Positions 12,166 to 26,500 are shown, counted from the first letter of the stretch. The stretch: 64,000 nucleotides of DNA from Polytrichum commune (GCA_950295325.1 OX485803.1:66293554-66357553); one strand, 5' to 3'. Program-made: numbers and translations. Notes: a model not told the origin generated them from the letters alone.

Positions 12166-14892
12166 GGCATCTGCACAGCTGGATGTTGTTGGCAGCTGTG
12201 ATGATGGGTGATGAGCTTCCTACGCCCCTTCTCTCCATGTTTGTTTGTATCTTGGGGTTGAGGATTACTTTGTCAACATGTAGTTGTTGTGTAAGTCTCG
12301 GCATGCAGTGCCAGGAGTAGAACATTCTTCTAGTTCAAAAACATCCACTTCTGCAAAAAGAAATAGCGCACAGCATGAATGAATGCACAGCTGAGTGCAG
12401 ATCTTTGCCTTTTGGCACCATATGGAGCAGCAGAGTCCTTTTGACTGTTCTTTTCTCACAGCTACCCTGCAACATTTATTGACGTTTCAATCAAGTGCCC
12501 TCTGCACAGCGGCACATTCAGAAATAATGACAGATAACTTTGTACTCTGCCACTTCACGCGTAGCGCTAGAAGTTTCTTATAAGTTATGTGTTGGATTAA
12601 TTGTTCTGTCTCCGATTGAGGACAGTGGTGTCATTATTGGAAAGTAGTGGGGTTTTTTTACTTTCTTATAGTTGTTGGCTGGTCATTGGAATTTGGCTTC
12701 TTTTATAGTAAGTGAGATGAGTGTCTTTTAGAAGATGTACATATCAGATCTTTTCCTGATAGATCAAAATGCTCATAATTTTCTTTAGGTTCAATCCTGG
12801 AAGTATACTCACTCCGTTCGCCTTCAGTTGGTATCTTGTGTTCCAGTTACATGTTGGAAGATCGAGCTTTATAGGCTTGTGTGAAAACATTCATCTCTTT
12901 GAACTGTCAAAACAAATGTGGGCTAAAATAACTTCTTTATCATATGTAAATGAATGCTGATTCGTCAGAAGAACTTAGCAAGTTTGAACTGAGTAAGGAC
13001 TATAAGTGATCTAAAAGTGGTCGGTGTTGAGACTTACAAATCCTTTTCCTTGATAGATTAGTACTTGAGAGCAGGAAATGTTTGTTCATGTCTTTTTGTG
13101 CAAAAATCTGGTAGGAGGTGTTAGTGGTACTCTTTCATGAAAAGTGTACATATCACGCTGATAGTGGAACATAATGACTTCCAGATAGTGTCACCACCAT
13201 TTTGTTGTTTTCAATGCCATAAACCTTTACTTGTGAAGCAACTTGTTTGTCAAGTCCCTCTCTATATCGCAAGGAAACATGTGGCAAAGTGGACAAAACC
13301 TAATGAATGGAGGCCCACTTTTTTGTCCTACAAAATGAACGTTGTCAAGATGAGATGAGGTCAACTTGAGGTCAATCAAGTGCCTCACCTACACAAGACC
13401 TACATTTGTGATGTTTCCATGCAAAAAACGACACTTGCCCTTTCACTACGATTCATGATGGACATTTGCCATAACATTGCTTCCTCTAGTTTCACACTAG
13501 CCATGGAGTTTGCCAATCTACTATACATTTTATAACCTTGAAATGGTGAAGGCATATCCCCAGGTGCACGAACGTTGACGTTATCACCGTCTTAACATTC
13601 CAAAATGATGATAGATCAACAACATGTTGAGCGGAGGGTGTAGAATGACCCAAGAAATTAAGTCAGATGCACAGGTACAATATGCTGGGACAACACGGAC
13701 CCAAACTAGTATAAACTATTTGAGCTCATATATTTAGACATGTGTCAACACAAACTAATTTCTAACTGTTCGAGCTCATGCGATAGTTAAGAGACATTCT
13801 TATGATGATTGAGGCTTCATATAAATGCGTAAGTCACAGTTTGATTAGTATGTCCAGATAGAATCTCCATTATTTCCCGCCCTTCCTTTCCGTGTTTCTA
13901 CTTAATGTTCGCCATACTAGATTTGTGAGGCTTCAATGATCTACATATGGCATCCATGCACTGTAAGGGATGTCTGTGTGAGTGAAATGAATCAGAAATG
14001 GGTCGGACGGGGAGCAGTCACAAGAGAGATTGTAAACTTGATGTGCCATGTCTCATGGAGATGTAATCAGACCGAGCTCTGAGGTTTCTGACCCTCAGCA
14101 GGGATGGGGTTGCTACTGATGTAATAAGTGTCGTGAGACGTCAAACTTCTGACACTCAGCTACATTTTGTCGTCATAAGTAAGCGTCCCACCTGAAATGT
14201 TTACTCTCTTCTAGCCTCTAGGGTTCATACACATGCAGAAAGGTTGGAAGCAACGGCCATTGTCCAGGAAGGATTTTGGGTATAATCAGTCAAGAATCAA
14301 GATTCCTAGTCTTTACCAAGTCCAACCGGTGACAAGCATGTTGCGATCTTTTGGTTTTTCTTTATTGATCTGAGGTACATTCCATAGATTCCTCTCGAAT
14401 GATGGGTTAAAGTCTCCCAAAGTCTAGAACTTCAACCTGTTATTTCTCAAACTCAACTGGTTTATCTGTAACTAGCAGTCGGTTCGCCCTGTTCATTGGT
14501 AACCATTATAGGCTTGTCTACCTTATATGCATGAATTATACTTTTGGCTGCTAGAACATCACTGCTTCCATTATGGTGCTTGTGTCTCATCACTGCTTCT
14601 TGAGAAGTAAAAACTTGACTTCGAAGGCCCGTGCATGCAAAACGCGGGCACTCATCATCACCACCACCAGGCCACCACCCCAATATTACTAACAAATTCA
14701 ATCATCGACCACAAGAATCTTGGGGAAACTTCGGAGCCTGTTTCACATATATATACCTGTCCCTCCATTCCCAAGGTGTTGGCCACGCTGCCAAAATACC
14801 ACATTATGTGTGTCTAAAAGTAACACGAGCCTTAAAGTGACGCCTCTATTCCATCGTTAGAGTGTTAACAAGTGAGTGCGATGGTGCATTAA
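12166..14892. other. Spacer without supported genes
   Basis: No recognisable coding region, RNA gene or bounded transposon was found. Open frames are all under 80 codons and lack domain features. Confidence 0.4.
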
Positions 14893-15750
14893 GGGGTTGT
14901 TTACATCATGGACCACGAGGGTTGTCCCATGTCAGAGGGTGTTTTTCCATGGTCACACTCTCATGGTCCAGTTTCTAAAAAGTGCATTTTTTAAAGCCTT
15001 TGGGCCCCTGACTAGGTGTAAACCAAACGAGGACCAAGAGAAGTGACCATGTACCATAAAATTGGATGTGCTAATTTTTAAATATATGTCCACAAAGGGC
15101 AGTTTGGGAATTTTCTTCGGGTTTAATCTTCCCCCCCTTCTTCTTCCCTTCTTCCCTCGTAACTATGGAAACGTTGTTGAAGGTGGAGCATTGGATTGCT
15201 CGTAGTCATAGAAATGTAACACTAGAAGAAATAAGGGTGTAATAAGCCTACAAGGCTGGTCCGTAGTGGGAGAAGAGTTATCCCATATTGTTTGTATCAA
15301 CCAAGGTGTGAAAATGAGCAATAAAGGGCAAGGCAAGGGATGGAGGAGACCATCTCACTCCAAGCATTGTTAATATGCCTTCGTGTATGTTTAATATGCT
15401 TGTGCAATCTAATCTCTAGACCTATCGAGTTCCAATAAACATTTGACAATTTTAAAATTAAAATTAAATTAAAAATTAAAAATTAAAACGACATTTCTCT
15501 GCTATGGTCCCCAAACGTTTGTAGTGAGAGAACCTCATTTGCCTCTCCCGCCACAAAACCTATTGGACCCTGACAAGTGGTTAATGTAGGCCTAATATTA
15601 GGCCTTTTGGGGACCTCAAGTTCTATGGTCACTCTTACATTTTTTTCTTTCTTGATGGAAACCAAAGTGGTCCCAGGACGAGTTCACTGGCCAATCACAT
15701 TTTTTAGAGGAGCAAGGGATGACGTCATGGTTCATGATGTAAACAACCCC
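14893..15750. mobile_element. Non-autonomous element with TAA duplication and GGGGTTGTTTACATCATG ends
   Basis: GGGGTTGTTTACATCATG begins at 14893 and its exact reverse complement ends at 15750. TAA lies on both outer sides (14890-14892 and 15751-15753). A 3-bp TWA duplication with a G-rich end running into TGTTT is typical of PIF/Harbinger elements. The 858-bp interior has no transposase. The inverted similarity continues imperfectly further in (about 30 bp in all). Confidence 0.75.
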
Positions 15751-18700
15751 TAAGCAAGCCAAAGATAAACTTAACCACCAATCACATGCAGCACTAAACA
15801 CAAAACAACATTAATTTGGCCAATTGTAGTGGCGGTGCAAGAAGGTTGTAAGGACGGTTTACCAACTTTGGCCAATCACATTGATTAATCTAGGATCTAT
15901 CTGCTTAACAAGGGAGTGTAAAATGTGTTCCACAAAAAGTGAACAATACCCTCATTTAATAAACGACTTTTACATGTTAAGGTATGTATAATATAGAACT
16001 ACATATTGCGCAATTTTAGCATTTAGAGAATTATGTATTTTCTATTTTTGGATGTAAATCAAGATTTTTTTAAGCTCCACCTTTTATTTCACCATTTTTT
16101 GGACATACTATGAATTAGTTAAGAATTTTTATAGTTTTTTGCTAGGTTGATGAATGCTAGACTTGGTGACACCTCATATTAGATTTCAAGTATACTCATT
16201 CACAAAGAACAAGGGTTGTCTATAATGGTTGTCCTTATCTACATTTAGTCCAATAAGACTTTTATCAATTTCATTCCATAACTATATGATATTCCACTTT
16301 TAAGTTTATCTTTTACACACTCATCATGTGTCTTGGAACCAACACCTAATGAGCTAATGACACACTAACTTGGCTCTAAATACCCTCACCTTGTGTCTTG
16401 AATGCAACATCCTAGCAACCAATCATAGCAAGATATTACTTTTTTTGGTAAGGTGACTTCATAAAAGTGCAAACTCAATTTCATGAATATTCCAAGCTAG
16501 TTCGTGAACCTTCAAACCAATATGTTCTACTAAACTCATGAACCTTCTAATTGATTCAGGATTCTTCTAAACCAACTTGACATGTGGCACACCTCAATTT
16601 CATGATAATGGACCTTTACCTCTAGCAATATCACGAGTTTTCCAAATCAATTTCACAAATCTTTTCACACTCTATGGTTTTTGTATTATCAACTTCTCAA
16701 CTTCTTGCCTCCTCGTTTCTCATTCTCTGCCTTCTCATTGTTGTTCATTGGTTCCTCTCACTTTGTATTTACCTAGAAGCCTTTAGCCTTGATGTCGATT
16801 TTTGTTTGATCTTTCATTACAATACTTCAAAGTTCAAACCTGGAAGCAAGTTGTCTTGGTTCTTCTCAAGACTTTGATAACTGTACCTCAAAGCAAGCAA
16901 CACAAACCCAAAGTAGTTGGAGTGCACAATCTCGTGGATTTAAGAGTGTAATGTGGTTGTGGATTCGATTGTGGGAAGAGTGTTGGCCGTGTGAGTAGAG
17001 CACAAACTGTGTTAGGAGTGCGGTGTCTAGTTGTACGGTGTTTGGTTGTTGGTGAGAGCTTCCAAACATTGTCTTCATAATAAGTTTGACACAAAAATTG
17101 ATTTGGAAGTGATTCATAGAATAATGCATTATTTAAAGGGTTTGTTCCATGTTGGTTAGGGTCACATTGACAATGATGTACAAGCAATCATTACAGACAT
17201 GATCCAAGGTTGGATAAGAGAGACATTAGGGAGTGATTAGGAGAATCTTATATACGATGTACCGTTCTTTGTTACATGAAAGTTATATAATTCATGAGAT
17301 TGATTTTGTGAAGTTGTGAATATGGGTACCAAATCATGAAATTGTTCACAACATGTAATGAAATTGGTTGAAAGTTCAAGGTAAATTGGTTGTTTAATAT
17401 AGTCAATTTATTTCATGATACCAATGAATTTGATAGAACCTATTGCTAAATTGGTTTGTAAAATCATGGAATCGAGTTTGCACTTCTATGAATTCATCAT
17501 ACCAAAGGAGTATCTTGGGAGTCCTTGAGACCATACTTATCTTGCCAAAATTAGAGAGATTAAGCTCTTATTTTTGGTACTTGCCTCTCCCATGCAAGTG
17601 CTTCTAAATTTCCTTCATAGAGATGGGCTCCACCCAACTCTGACACCTCCCCTCCCTCACTAGTTTATTGCATTGGGAACCCTAGGACCTTAATTTAGGA
17701 AGTTGTTCCCTAGAGCTCAATGAAAAGGCACCCCCTTAGTAGCAGGGAAGAATACCTTACAAATCTAACTTTGAGTGATTTTCACTTAACAATCCAACAT
17801 TAGTGGACCTATCTGCGACACCAAAAGACCTAATATTGTGGTGCACTTTGACAATGTATAAGGGTCACCCCAAATAATCCAATTTTTGTGGGTCGGCATG
17901 TTTCCAACCTATTTGCTAACCTACCATAATTTCCTTAAAATTTTCCAAAAATGGGACAAGACCATGGGGATGTTGCTTTCAGGACCATGTATATCAGGTG
18001 GTGCATTGTCTTAAGTTCCTTGTGTGTGGGCAATAAAAAATTGAATAGCCATCCAAAGGCTCGATTGATATGAGTTCTAAAGGCCTCTTAATAATAGAAA
18101 CCAAGGGCCATGATCAATGCTTTCTAAAGTCACTCACTTGTTTAAAAACTACTGTAGTGGTAATCCCACTTCGCTTCATACTAAATACCACCTAAATAAG
18201 TTCGACAGTGGCAAAAAATGGATGAAAAATAAAGGGAATGAAATCCTACATAACTTGTAATGGATATTCTATGATGGTCACCTGGGCCACTTGAGTAAGT
18301 TGTCTCAATAACAAAACAAGGGCGCCATCCGCTATACATTATGTTATGTGACCAAGGTTTTAGAATGGTATGTGGGTTTCTCTTTGTCATGGCTTTGGTC
18401 CAAGGGATGTACTCATGAGAAATCTAATACATGTACATTTTCTCACATCCCTTGGTCACTAGCATAAACATGTCCTAAGATTGATATAAAAAATGTATGT
18501 GCTCAAATGTTAAAAGTATGAAATATACATCATATAGGAGGGTCTTTTGGCAAGTTTTTCTTACAATCTGAACTATATGCTCTCACTGATTTGAATCTCG
18601 AGTAATACAATTGGATCATAACTAGAGGAATGTGATCTCCAGATGGAACACAATTAAGACACATTTTGGAGGCATGTAATTGGATTTAGATGCAACAATA

Positions 18701-19875
18701 TCTTAGGGGGGTCACCCCCTCTTATATTTTGCACACACGTGCACTCAAGACCTATTTATCGGGGAGCTATTTACCTTGCAGAAAAGATTATAAGGTATGG
18801 TATTTTCAAAATAAAGGTAAATTCTTGTATTTTAATACACCCTATCAGTAATTTTTTTTGGGGGAATTATTTAAAAATACCCTATTTTATTTATACTACA
18901 TTTTTTTTCCTTATACCCCAAGTAACCAATTTTTTTGAATTTTACACTTTTTTTTTCCGTGCTGCCCTGGTGACCAATGGTCTCAGGGCAGCCCGAAGGA
19001 AAAAAAGAAGCTCTTCTCTTTTCTTTTGGAAAGAAGATTGCAATTCAAACAGAGTGCTGAATTTTTTTTACTTCCGGCATGTGGGTAGAGACCATTGGCT
19101 CCACATTGGATACATTGATTTAGTAACGTTGAAGCCTACCAGCCTGCGAAGTCATCCATCCAAGCTTTTTCAACAGAAAATTGCCTCTACCACAAACCCT
19201 ACCCTAGACTTGCTACCCCTAGTAATTGTTTCCACGTTATTTTACATGTACTGACTAGATAAAAGAGATCATTATATGTGATGATATTTTACATGTAGAC
19301 ACGTTTCATTATTTTAAAACCACCTATATTATATGTACGTTTTTTTGCAAAATTGATCTATAATGAATATATTAGACCCTTAATTTTTTTTAATCACAGG
19401 TTGTTTCTATGATTTTCGCCAGTAACAATGCCAGCTATAAGTATGTGGATTGGTTCCAGCGCATGAACTCTGGAGAGCTGCCCTTCTCTTTGTTTCAATC
19501 CAGTTGGCCATGTATGTTTCGGCAATGAAACAATTTTGAAGCACTTGTCTTTCTCCCCCTTCCCCCAAAATAAATGCATAAAAGAAGGATGAGGAAGATA
19601 GGGCAGTACCTAATACCTATCCATTGGCATGAAGGATATTTCGGCACTATGTCATCCGAAGGACAAAAACTCGTCAGTAGCTCAAGTCTTTGTGCTAATT
19701 CAGATAAGTATGTAAGTGCAAGCCCAGTCATTCTTGCAACTGCATCCGGGATTGACAAGTGGCCTCCCTCCATGATGCAGATGCAGACCCAAGCAAAACT
19801 CCCACTCATCCTGCACCATCAATGCTAACTTTTGGATTTCTTCTAAAATGATCGGTAATTTTCTGAAGGCATGAA
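15751..19875. other. AT-rich spacer
   Basis: No gene is supported. The longest open frame, 18739-19254 (171 codons), is low-complexity and rich in Phe/Tyr/Lys from A/T runs. Its DNA resembles the interior of the hAT-type miniature element at 59909-60695 (ATTTATC then GGGG then CTATTTA, ACACCCTATCAGTAA, ACCCTATTT), so it is more likely an old copy of that repeat than a gene. Confidence 0.45.
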
Positions 19876-20272
19876 CATCTGTAAGTATGATTTTTACTAT
19901 GCACCCTAATCAATCTCAGCCGGTCACGGATCGAACTCTCAACCTAACCCGGATCATCTGTAAGTATGAATTCTACTGTGCACCCTAATCAACCTCAGCC
20001 GGTCACGGATCACACTCTAAACCATGCTTAATTAGCAACAAAGAGTGCTTGTCGCACAAAATGTGGGTATCATCTGTAAGTATCATTTTATGTAAGTATG
20101 AATTCTACTGTGCACCCTAATCAACCTCAGCCGGTCATGGATCAAACTCTCAACCTAAACCGGATTATCTGTAAGTGTCATTTTCTGTAAGTATGAATTT
20201 TACTGTGCACGGTAATCAACCTCACCCGGTCACGGATCAAACTCTCAACCTAAACCGGATCATTTGTAACTA
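19876..20272 (+). repeat. Imperfect tandem array, about four units of 80-116 bp
   Basis: Units start at CATCTGTAAGTAT near 19876, 19955, 20071 and 20165. Each continues with TACTGTGCACCCTAATCAAC or a close variant, AGCCGGTCACGGATC and AACTCTCAACCTAAACCGG. Unit lengths vary because of short insertions. No open frame follows the periodicity. Confidence 0.85.
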
Positions 20273-20423
20273 TCCGGTTAAACCTCAACCAATTATTTCT
20301 AAAACATCAATAAAGTTGTTTGTCTTTAGTTGATAGCAAGCTTCCTGCATAAATCGAGGAAATGCAGGGATTTCTGCACCTCCTGGAAATTTCTTCATCC
20401 ACATTTGAGTTATGTCAGGTTCA

Positions 20424-20502
20424 GTGGGGCACTTCCCTGCATCCGCATCTGCATTGCGAATGTAAAAGTGCAGATGCAGATGCGGATGCAGGGTGAGTGG
20501 CC
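20424..20502. repeat. Short hairpin
   Basis: CCCTGCATCCGCATCTGCA (20435-20453) and its reverse complement TGCAGATGCGGATGCAGGG (20474-20492) form a perfect 19-bp stem around a loop of about 20 bases. Pairing extends weakly outward (GTG/CAC). The sequence on both sides is non-coding. Confidence 0.7.
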
Positions 20503-21316
20503 TTGCCCTAAGTTCATAAAATTCAATTGCATATGAGTGTACTTCTCATTCATCCAACATGAAAGCCCTGAAATAGTATGGAACCGACCCATATGTTACT
20601 TTAGAAAAAATTGAAATGACACCAGATTATGCCCTCTCCTCACCTAACTTTACCAAATAACCAAAGTCTTTCCTAAAAACCGGGTAAAGCTCTCTTGGTT
20701 ATAGCGGAGGCATCTGGCTATCCCAATGCACCTACAAGAACTTGCTTTGGAGATTGTCAAGTAGGTTTTAGTTAAGTAGCTTTCACACATGTTCATTTGT
20801 TTTATCTACCAAGCAATGAATGTTGGATAGCTTTTGTCCCCTCCCCAAATGCCTTACTACTCACCATCTTACCATCGGTCTTTATTAATGGAGCTCCTCG
20901 TGCCCTCATAGCTAAGACTAAAAAGCAACCAATCACAAGGGCGGGAGGCGACACTTTTAAAGGTCCTACATTCTTGTCTCAAGCCCAGGTACGGATGGGA
21001 GGGTTGGTGCTGGAGGCTTAAAACCTCCACTATTAAGCCATGCCACATCATTTGCCAACTGGGCTCGGCACTAGATAGTGTCGATGGTGTGAAGGCCGTG
21101 TTTTTAGAACCAACTTTTAGGCTTAGCTAAAATCAGGTGGGGAGGAGGCATAATTAGCTTCAAAACTTCAAGTAACATACTCACATACACCAAACCTCAA
21201 AGCCCAAGAGAAGAACTTGACATGTGTTCACACTCTTTAAGTTATCACATGCACTTTGGTTGCGGCAAGCATGATACTACAGAGTTTAGAGTGTATTAGA
21301 CTAAACAAATTGAGAG

Positions 21317-21351
<35 letters not shown>

Positions 21352-24300
21352 CACATATTTTCTGGAGTCAAATGGAAAAAAAATCCAGTTCATTGTTGAA
21401 AACATACAAGGGACTCATTAAGATTGGAAATAGAGAATGGGCCACCTTTTTAAAATGCACCGCAGTGGAACCAAACCACTAGATGAGAAAGGTGAAACAC
21501 CTAAACATGATCAACTAAATTTATCATCAAATAATCAATTGAATGTAATGATGATTTTTTCATCATCACGTTACCTAGTTGAAACACGTGTGGAACATTT
21601 TGAGCTTGACGAACGTACAATTTGAAGTGACAATATCAACAATCTAGGCCTAGACTCGTTTGTATGATCATTGGCTAAGTGGTGTGTCTCCTCGTGCATT
21701 GGCCGGCCGGGGGGAACACTTTGGAATTTTGCAAGAAAGAAAAAGGGGATTGGATGTGGGGATGTTAGATGGTTTACGGGAGGTTGACATGATGGCTTTT
21801 GTGTCTCTCTATAGGTTGTTTTTTTTTTCCTTAAAATATTTATCGAGGGGGTTGCTTATTAATAGAACGACAAACATATACAATAACAAAAACAAGTTTC
21901 TCAAAGAACTACAAAGCAAAGGAATGTATAGATTTTGTTGTGCCTTTTCTATGTTGCACACAAGAAAATAATAGGAGAGGTACCATCAATCTGTAAAATC
22001 CCACTCCTTGATTCCTAAAGGCTGATGTGAAATCTTCCCCAAAATGCTCAAATCAAATTATTCCCATTCAACATTTGATAATAAAAACCGACACCTCTTA
22101 TGGTAGATTCAGTTTGATCATATGAATAGCATCTTTGTGAAGTTAGGATTGTTTACACATTTTTAGTTTCCCACATGTCCAACGTTGGAAGATTATAATG
22201 TAACGTGGTTTCCACCAACCATCGGTATTGTGCAACAGTAAGTAACTTATTCAACTGGCAACATTTATTTACGATTTCATAATTTTTTTGTAGTTGACTC
22301 ACATACTGATGAAATTGATCGCTAACTTGCCCTAACTTAGTTTGCTTGCACCTTACCCTCCCTTAAAATGGTAATCATATGACAATTCTAAACCCCAAGT
22401 ACAATATTTACAAAATGTTTTTGTGAGTTGTTCCTAAAGGTGATAGAGAAACGTTGGATACAAGCATATGTACCCAACATCCATCCATGTTGAAAATATG
22501 TGCGCCATGGGTTTGTAGTAAATTTGTTGCAAATTTGTTGCACTAGAAAGATTTGGAGTCTTTGAAGCTAATTTTGGTGTCAAAACATGTGACACAAAAC
22601 AACCTCAGACATATAAGTTCAGAATGCTTTTGTGTAAGACATGAGAAGTATGCTTGTATACAATAATTCTCTCTCATTGTGATGAAGCTTCTTCCCAATA
22701 TGACAAAATCATCCAACTTCAACATACACATTCATGAAGGGAAGTAATAAGCAGATCCAATCAGTGAAGCCCCATACATCAAGATCTAATAACTCTCCAT
22801 TAGATATACTATGTACCCTACTCATGTTAGTTCACACATGGTATGAAGAGTCCCCCCCCCCTCGGTGTCCAACTAATCTCAGAGTTGGGAAAACATGTAA
22901 TATTGATTCACCTTCAAGATGAATATTTCCATGGGAAGTCTTCAATATGTATAAGGAATGAAAAAATCTTAGGAAGCTTTAAATCCAATAGGTTTAGGAC
23001 ATCCATTTTTATTTTTATTTTCCGACAAATCTTTGGTCTAACTCAAGAATTTTAAGCCTATTTTAGGTTATTGTTGCACTATGAGAAATATGCACATATT
23101 ATTACGAGGGCTTCATCTCAAGTTAATACATCCCAGGATTCCAAATGCATTGGTCCTCTGCACTTGCATGAAATGTATGCCTTTCCTTCCCATGTATTTA
23201 CAACTAAATCAGTGCAAAAGTGCTCATTTGCGTAATGATCCCCTACTACACCAACGATTATTGGACTACGTGCTCAAAATCCATTAACCATTCTAGGTTC
23301 AATATAATGGGGGAGGGGAGGGGGAGAGGGTACTTGGTCATTTTGTGCCTCTATTACTTTTGGTTTTGAAAAATCACAACAACAAGGCAAATCAAAAAGT
23401 TCTATAGAATGTGGATAAGATCTCAAATCACATTTCGCAGATCCTAGAAAACTCCCAACTTTGAATGCCAAGTTGATATTCGACATGACAAACAACAAAT
23501 AAAACTGACTATTTAAGGACTAGATAATCCAAAGAGAGGAGAGTGGACGATAAACCGCAAGAGTGGCAAGTCATCCACTTACTCAAGTTGGTTACCAGTT
23601 GTATCCAATTAGCTCATGGACATAACTTGGATTTTATGGATGATGTCATGCCTCCGTGGATAAAGAAGTGTGACGAGTTCGTATAATTCTACTACTCTTG
23701 GATGAGCAATCAGTTATGACATGGCTTGAATTGCTTGAATGTTAGTGCCGATGGTTCTTGAAATTTTGTGTGTTTCTTGAATCTTCAATGTGCAGGAATT
23801 TCAAATGAGTACCTAGCTAGGTAGGTGGGTGAAATTCTTGTCCAAAATTTAGGTAGGTTGGTGTAAGGCTTGTTTAGTAGATGGGTAGATGAGGTCCACA
23901 GTTTTGCAATATAACCTTCGACCTCTTAGCCAACCAGAAGTTGAGACTTCTTCGAAAACCTCCTTGAAACTGTTATGACACGGTTACCTTTATAAGTTGG
24001 TGCAATGAAAGCGAAGCATGGAAAAAAAAACAAAAAAAAAAACAAAAACAAACCGACTTCTAGTTACAAAAATGAACCGATTGAATTACATAACATTATT
24101 CAGTCGAGTTTCTACTCTGGGTGGGACCAGGAATAAATCAGATTCTATTCGGAATTACACACTGTTAGGACTATACACCAATAGATTCAAGCTGAAAAAC
24201 TGCTATTATTGGAATGGAACGGCTGGATGCAGCTGAATAATGTCATGGAGAACTTGAGAAACTTTACCGATCAATTTACAGGGATACAAATAGAGTGTGG

Positions 24301-24757
24301 CCAATTTAGCCAAGGAAAACCGAAAGATTTCCACATACAACCGGTGGCAGCACTTGGAAACACTAGGATTTTCCCCGATTATCGTGCTCAAGAATCTCCC
24401 CGGACACTGATCTGCGGAGATCCTTGCCATGTTTCCGTGAGCATGGAGGGGATGATTGTGGGGGCAACTTCGGCCTTGCCTTGCGCATCCCTCGTTAGCA
24501 AATCAATGACCAACTAGGATGCCAAAAGTGCAGAGCAGCGAGCTCGCGACGTGGATCGGTTCGCAATCCGCCGCTCGCTAAGCTCAACCCACCGCCTGGG
24601 TCGGTGGCGCGGTAACTTTTAGACTCACATGCCATCGCCACCGTTCACCGTTGAGCTGGAATTTGCACTACTGACGGCCTGCCTGCCACATTGCGCTGGT
24701 TAAGGTGATCGATCGGGTACGACAACGACAAAGACTTGGAGCCCTCCCGTGGTGAGC
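20503..24757. other. Spacer without supported genes
   Basis: A TA dinucleotide run lies at about 21329-21350 and a poly-C tract at about 22851-22862. Open frames are short and unrecognised, including one of 103 codons at 21660-21971 and one of 102 codons at 24209-24517. Confidence 0.4.
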
Positions 24758-24764
24758 TATAAAA
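24758..24764 (+). promoter_or_regulatory. TATA box of glycine-rich protein gene 1
   Basis: TATAAAA lies 207 bases before the ATG at 24965. With a start site about 30 bases downstream, the 5' untranslated region would be about 170-180 bases. Confidence 0.55.
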
Positions 24765-24964
24765 TCCCCAAATACTCCCTGCGGCAACCTAACCAACCCC
24801 ATGGATATTGCTCAACCCGCTAGCGATTCCAGTACTACTACAGGAGCTCCATGCAACAACTCGCTCGAATAGTTCGATCGACAACCTCCTAAGTCTTGCT
24901 AACTTGCCGCAACATTGATTCGAGAGCACTGAAGGAAACCAAAGCCATCGGGAACTGAGAGTAG

Positions 24965-26500
24965 ATGGCGTGGTGCTGGGTGAGGATGATGACGAGGAGT
25001 CACTGTGCAGTGGTGGTGTTGGTGCTGCTTAGTGCTGCAGTAGTAGCAGTTCTACCCTCGCAGGCTCGGCGGGACCTGTCGGAAGGGCTCACTGTTCCAG
25101 CGACTCCGACCACTATTGGACAAGTAAGTTGGCTATATATAGTTTCCTGCAGTTTTGGGGGTTTCGATGGAGATTTGTTGTGAATATAAAATATGTGGCA
25201 GTTAGACTGCTTCCTCCAGTTGGGGCTTGATTGATTAGGTCAAGGATGAGGAGTAGTTCCAGCGTCGCTCCAGCATTGGTGATGTTAGTAGGTTCAAGCT
25301 GGCTGTAGGCAGGAGACTAACTACAATCAGACAGCAGCTCGATCGAGTATGTTACTGTCTGGGTTTCCGTAGTTGTCAGCTATTGTTACAGGTGTTCCTT
25401 AAATGTTGTGTCCAGGAGCGGAGGTTTGTTCAAAGACGTTAGTGAGAGTTGGTGGTGAACTGAATTGAAACGGTTGGAGATATAGGTGACGGAGTCCTAG
25501 TTGAAAACCTACTTTCTTGACGATTAAGCTTCATGCAACCAAAAACCAACAGCATATCCTCATCCAAAATGTAGTTCGTTTGTATCAACTCCTAACCTGG
25601 AATCACTGCTCAGTAGGAGTCTACTGCCAGGCGACATTTGTCATTGTAATGCTGGCTGGGTGGGGACTCTGAAGGTTCAATTCCGTGAATATTAAATGTA
25701 GCTGACTAGCCGTTGTTGTGGTGATGGACAATTGTGGGGTTACCAATGTGGTAGCTTCTTCACCACTTCTCAGGAACCACAAACTGCAGATCAGTGGCAT
25801 GCTACCGTCACCAAATTGTTTTTAAACAATTCACAATTGACTTCAGTACCTAATCTTGAACTAGTTTATCAACACTTGAATGTGCGGATGAAAATATATG
25901 TAGAAGACACTTCAATGTGGGGCAGGAGTTGCAACGACCATGGTCTAAGAAAATTGTGTTGCGATGAATGATTTAATGCTCCAGGAGTCTCCAGCTCCAC
26001 CTGTGCGCACCGACACAGGGACGATCCCAGGTGCTGGAGGTGCGGGCGGCGGTCCAGGGCAAAATGGCCAAAACGGCTCCCCAGGGGGAACTGTGCCTGC
26101 AGGGGGGCATCCTAGAAATGGATGCTCCTGTCACAGCAACGGGGGCACAGGAGGAGGAGGAGGAGGCGGAGGAGGAGGAGGAGGAGATGGTGGATCAGCT
26201 GGAAAGCCTGGTAGCAATGGTGGTGGTACTTCCACTTGCCATTGTGGCCCCCATGGTGGAGGCGGTGGTGGTGGAACTAGTGGAGGTCGTGGAGGCAATG
26301 GTGGAGGTTATGGTGGAGGAGGAGGTGGTGGTGGTGGTGGTGGTGGAGGAGGTGGAGGAGGCGGAGGGGGTGGTGGTGGCGGCGGAGGAGGAGGAGATTA
26401 TGGAGATTACGGATGGGACGACACCAATGGTGCAGTCTTGGATGGAAGCTATTATTACAGGGATGATGTGAATGGTAGAGGAGGAGGAACCCGCCGGTAG
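24965..26500 (+). CDS. Secreted glycine-rich protein 1 with paired Cys/His module
   Basis: Inferred exons are 24965-25123 and 25985-26500, joined in phase 0 (donor CAA|GTAAGTT, acceptor CTCCAG|GAG), giving 224 residues. Residues 1-35 are a signal peptide with the hydrophobic run AVVVLVLLSAAVVAVL. After a Pro/Thr linker comes a collagen-like stretch (GGPGQNGQNGSPGG), then C100-S-C102-H103, twelve glycines, and C138-H-C140-G-P-H143. A long polyglycine tract follows, then an acidic, Tyr-rich tail (DYGDYGWDD, SYYYRDD) ending in Arg. Plant glycine-rich proteins of this build are usually cell-wall proteins, and Tyr in the tail could allow oxidative cross-linking; both are inferences. The Cys/His module is shared with the paralogue at 34663. 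The first intron contains no other supported exon. Confidence 0.8.

Noticed and set aside
18739-19254. 171-codon frame on the plus strand
   Set aside because: Composition follows A/T homopolymers, and its first part resembles the interior of the hAT-type repeat at 59909-60695.
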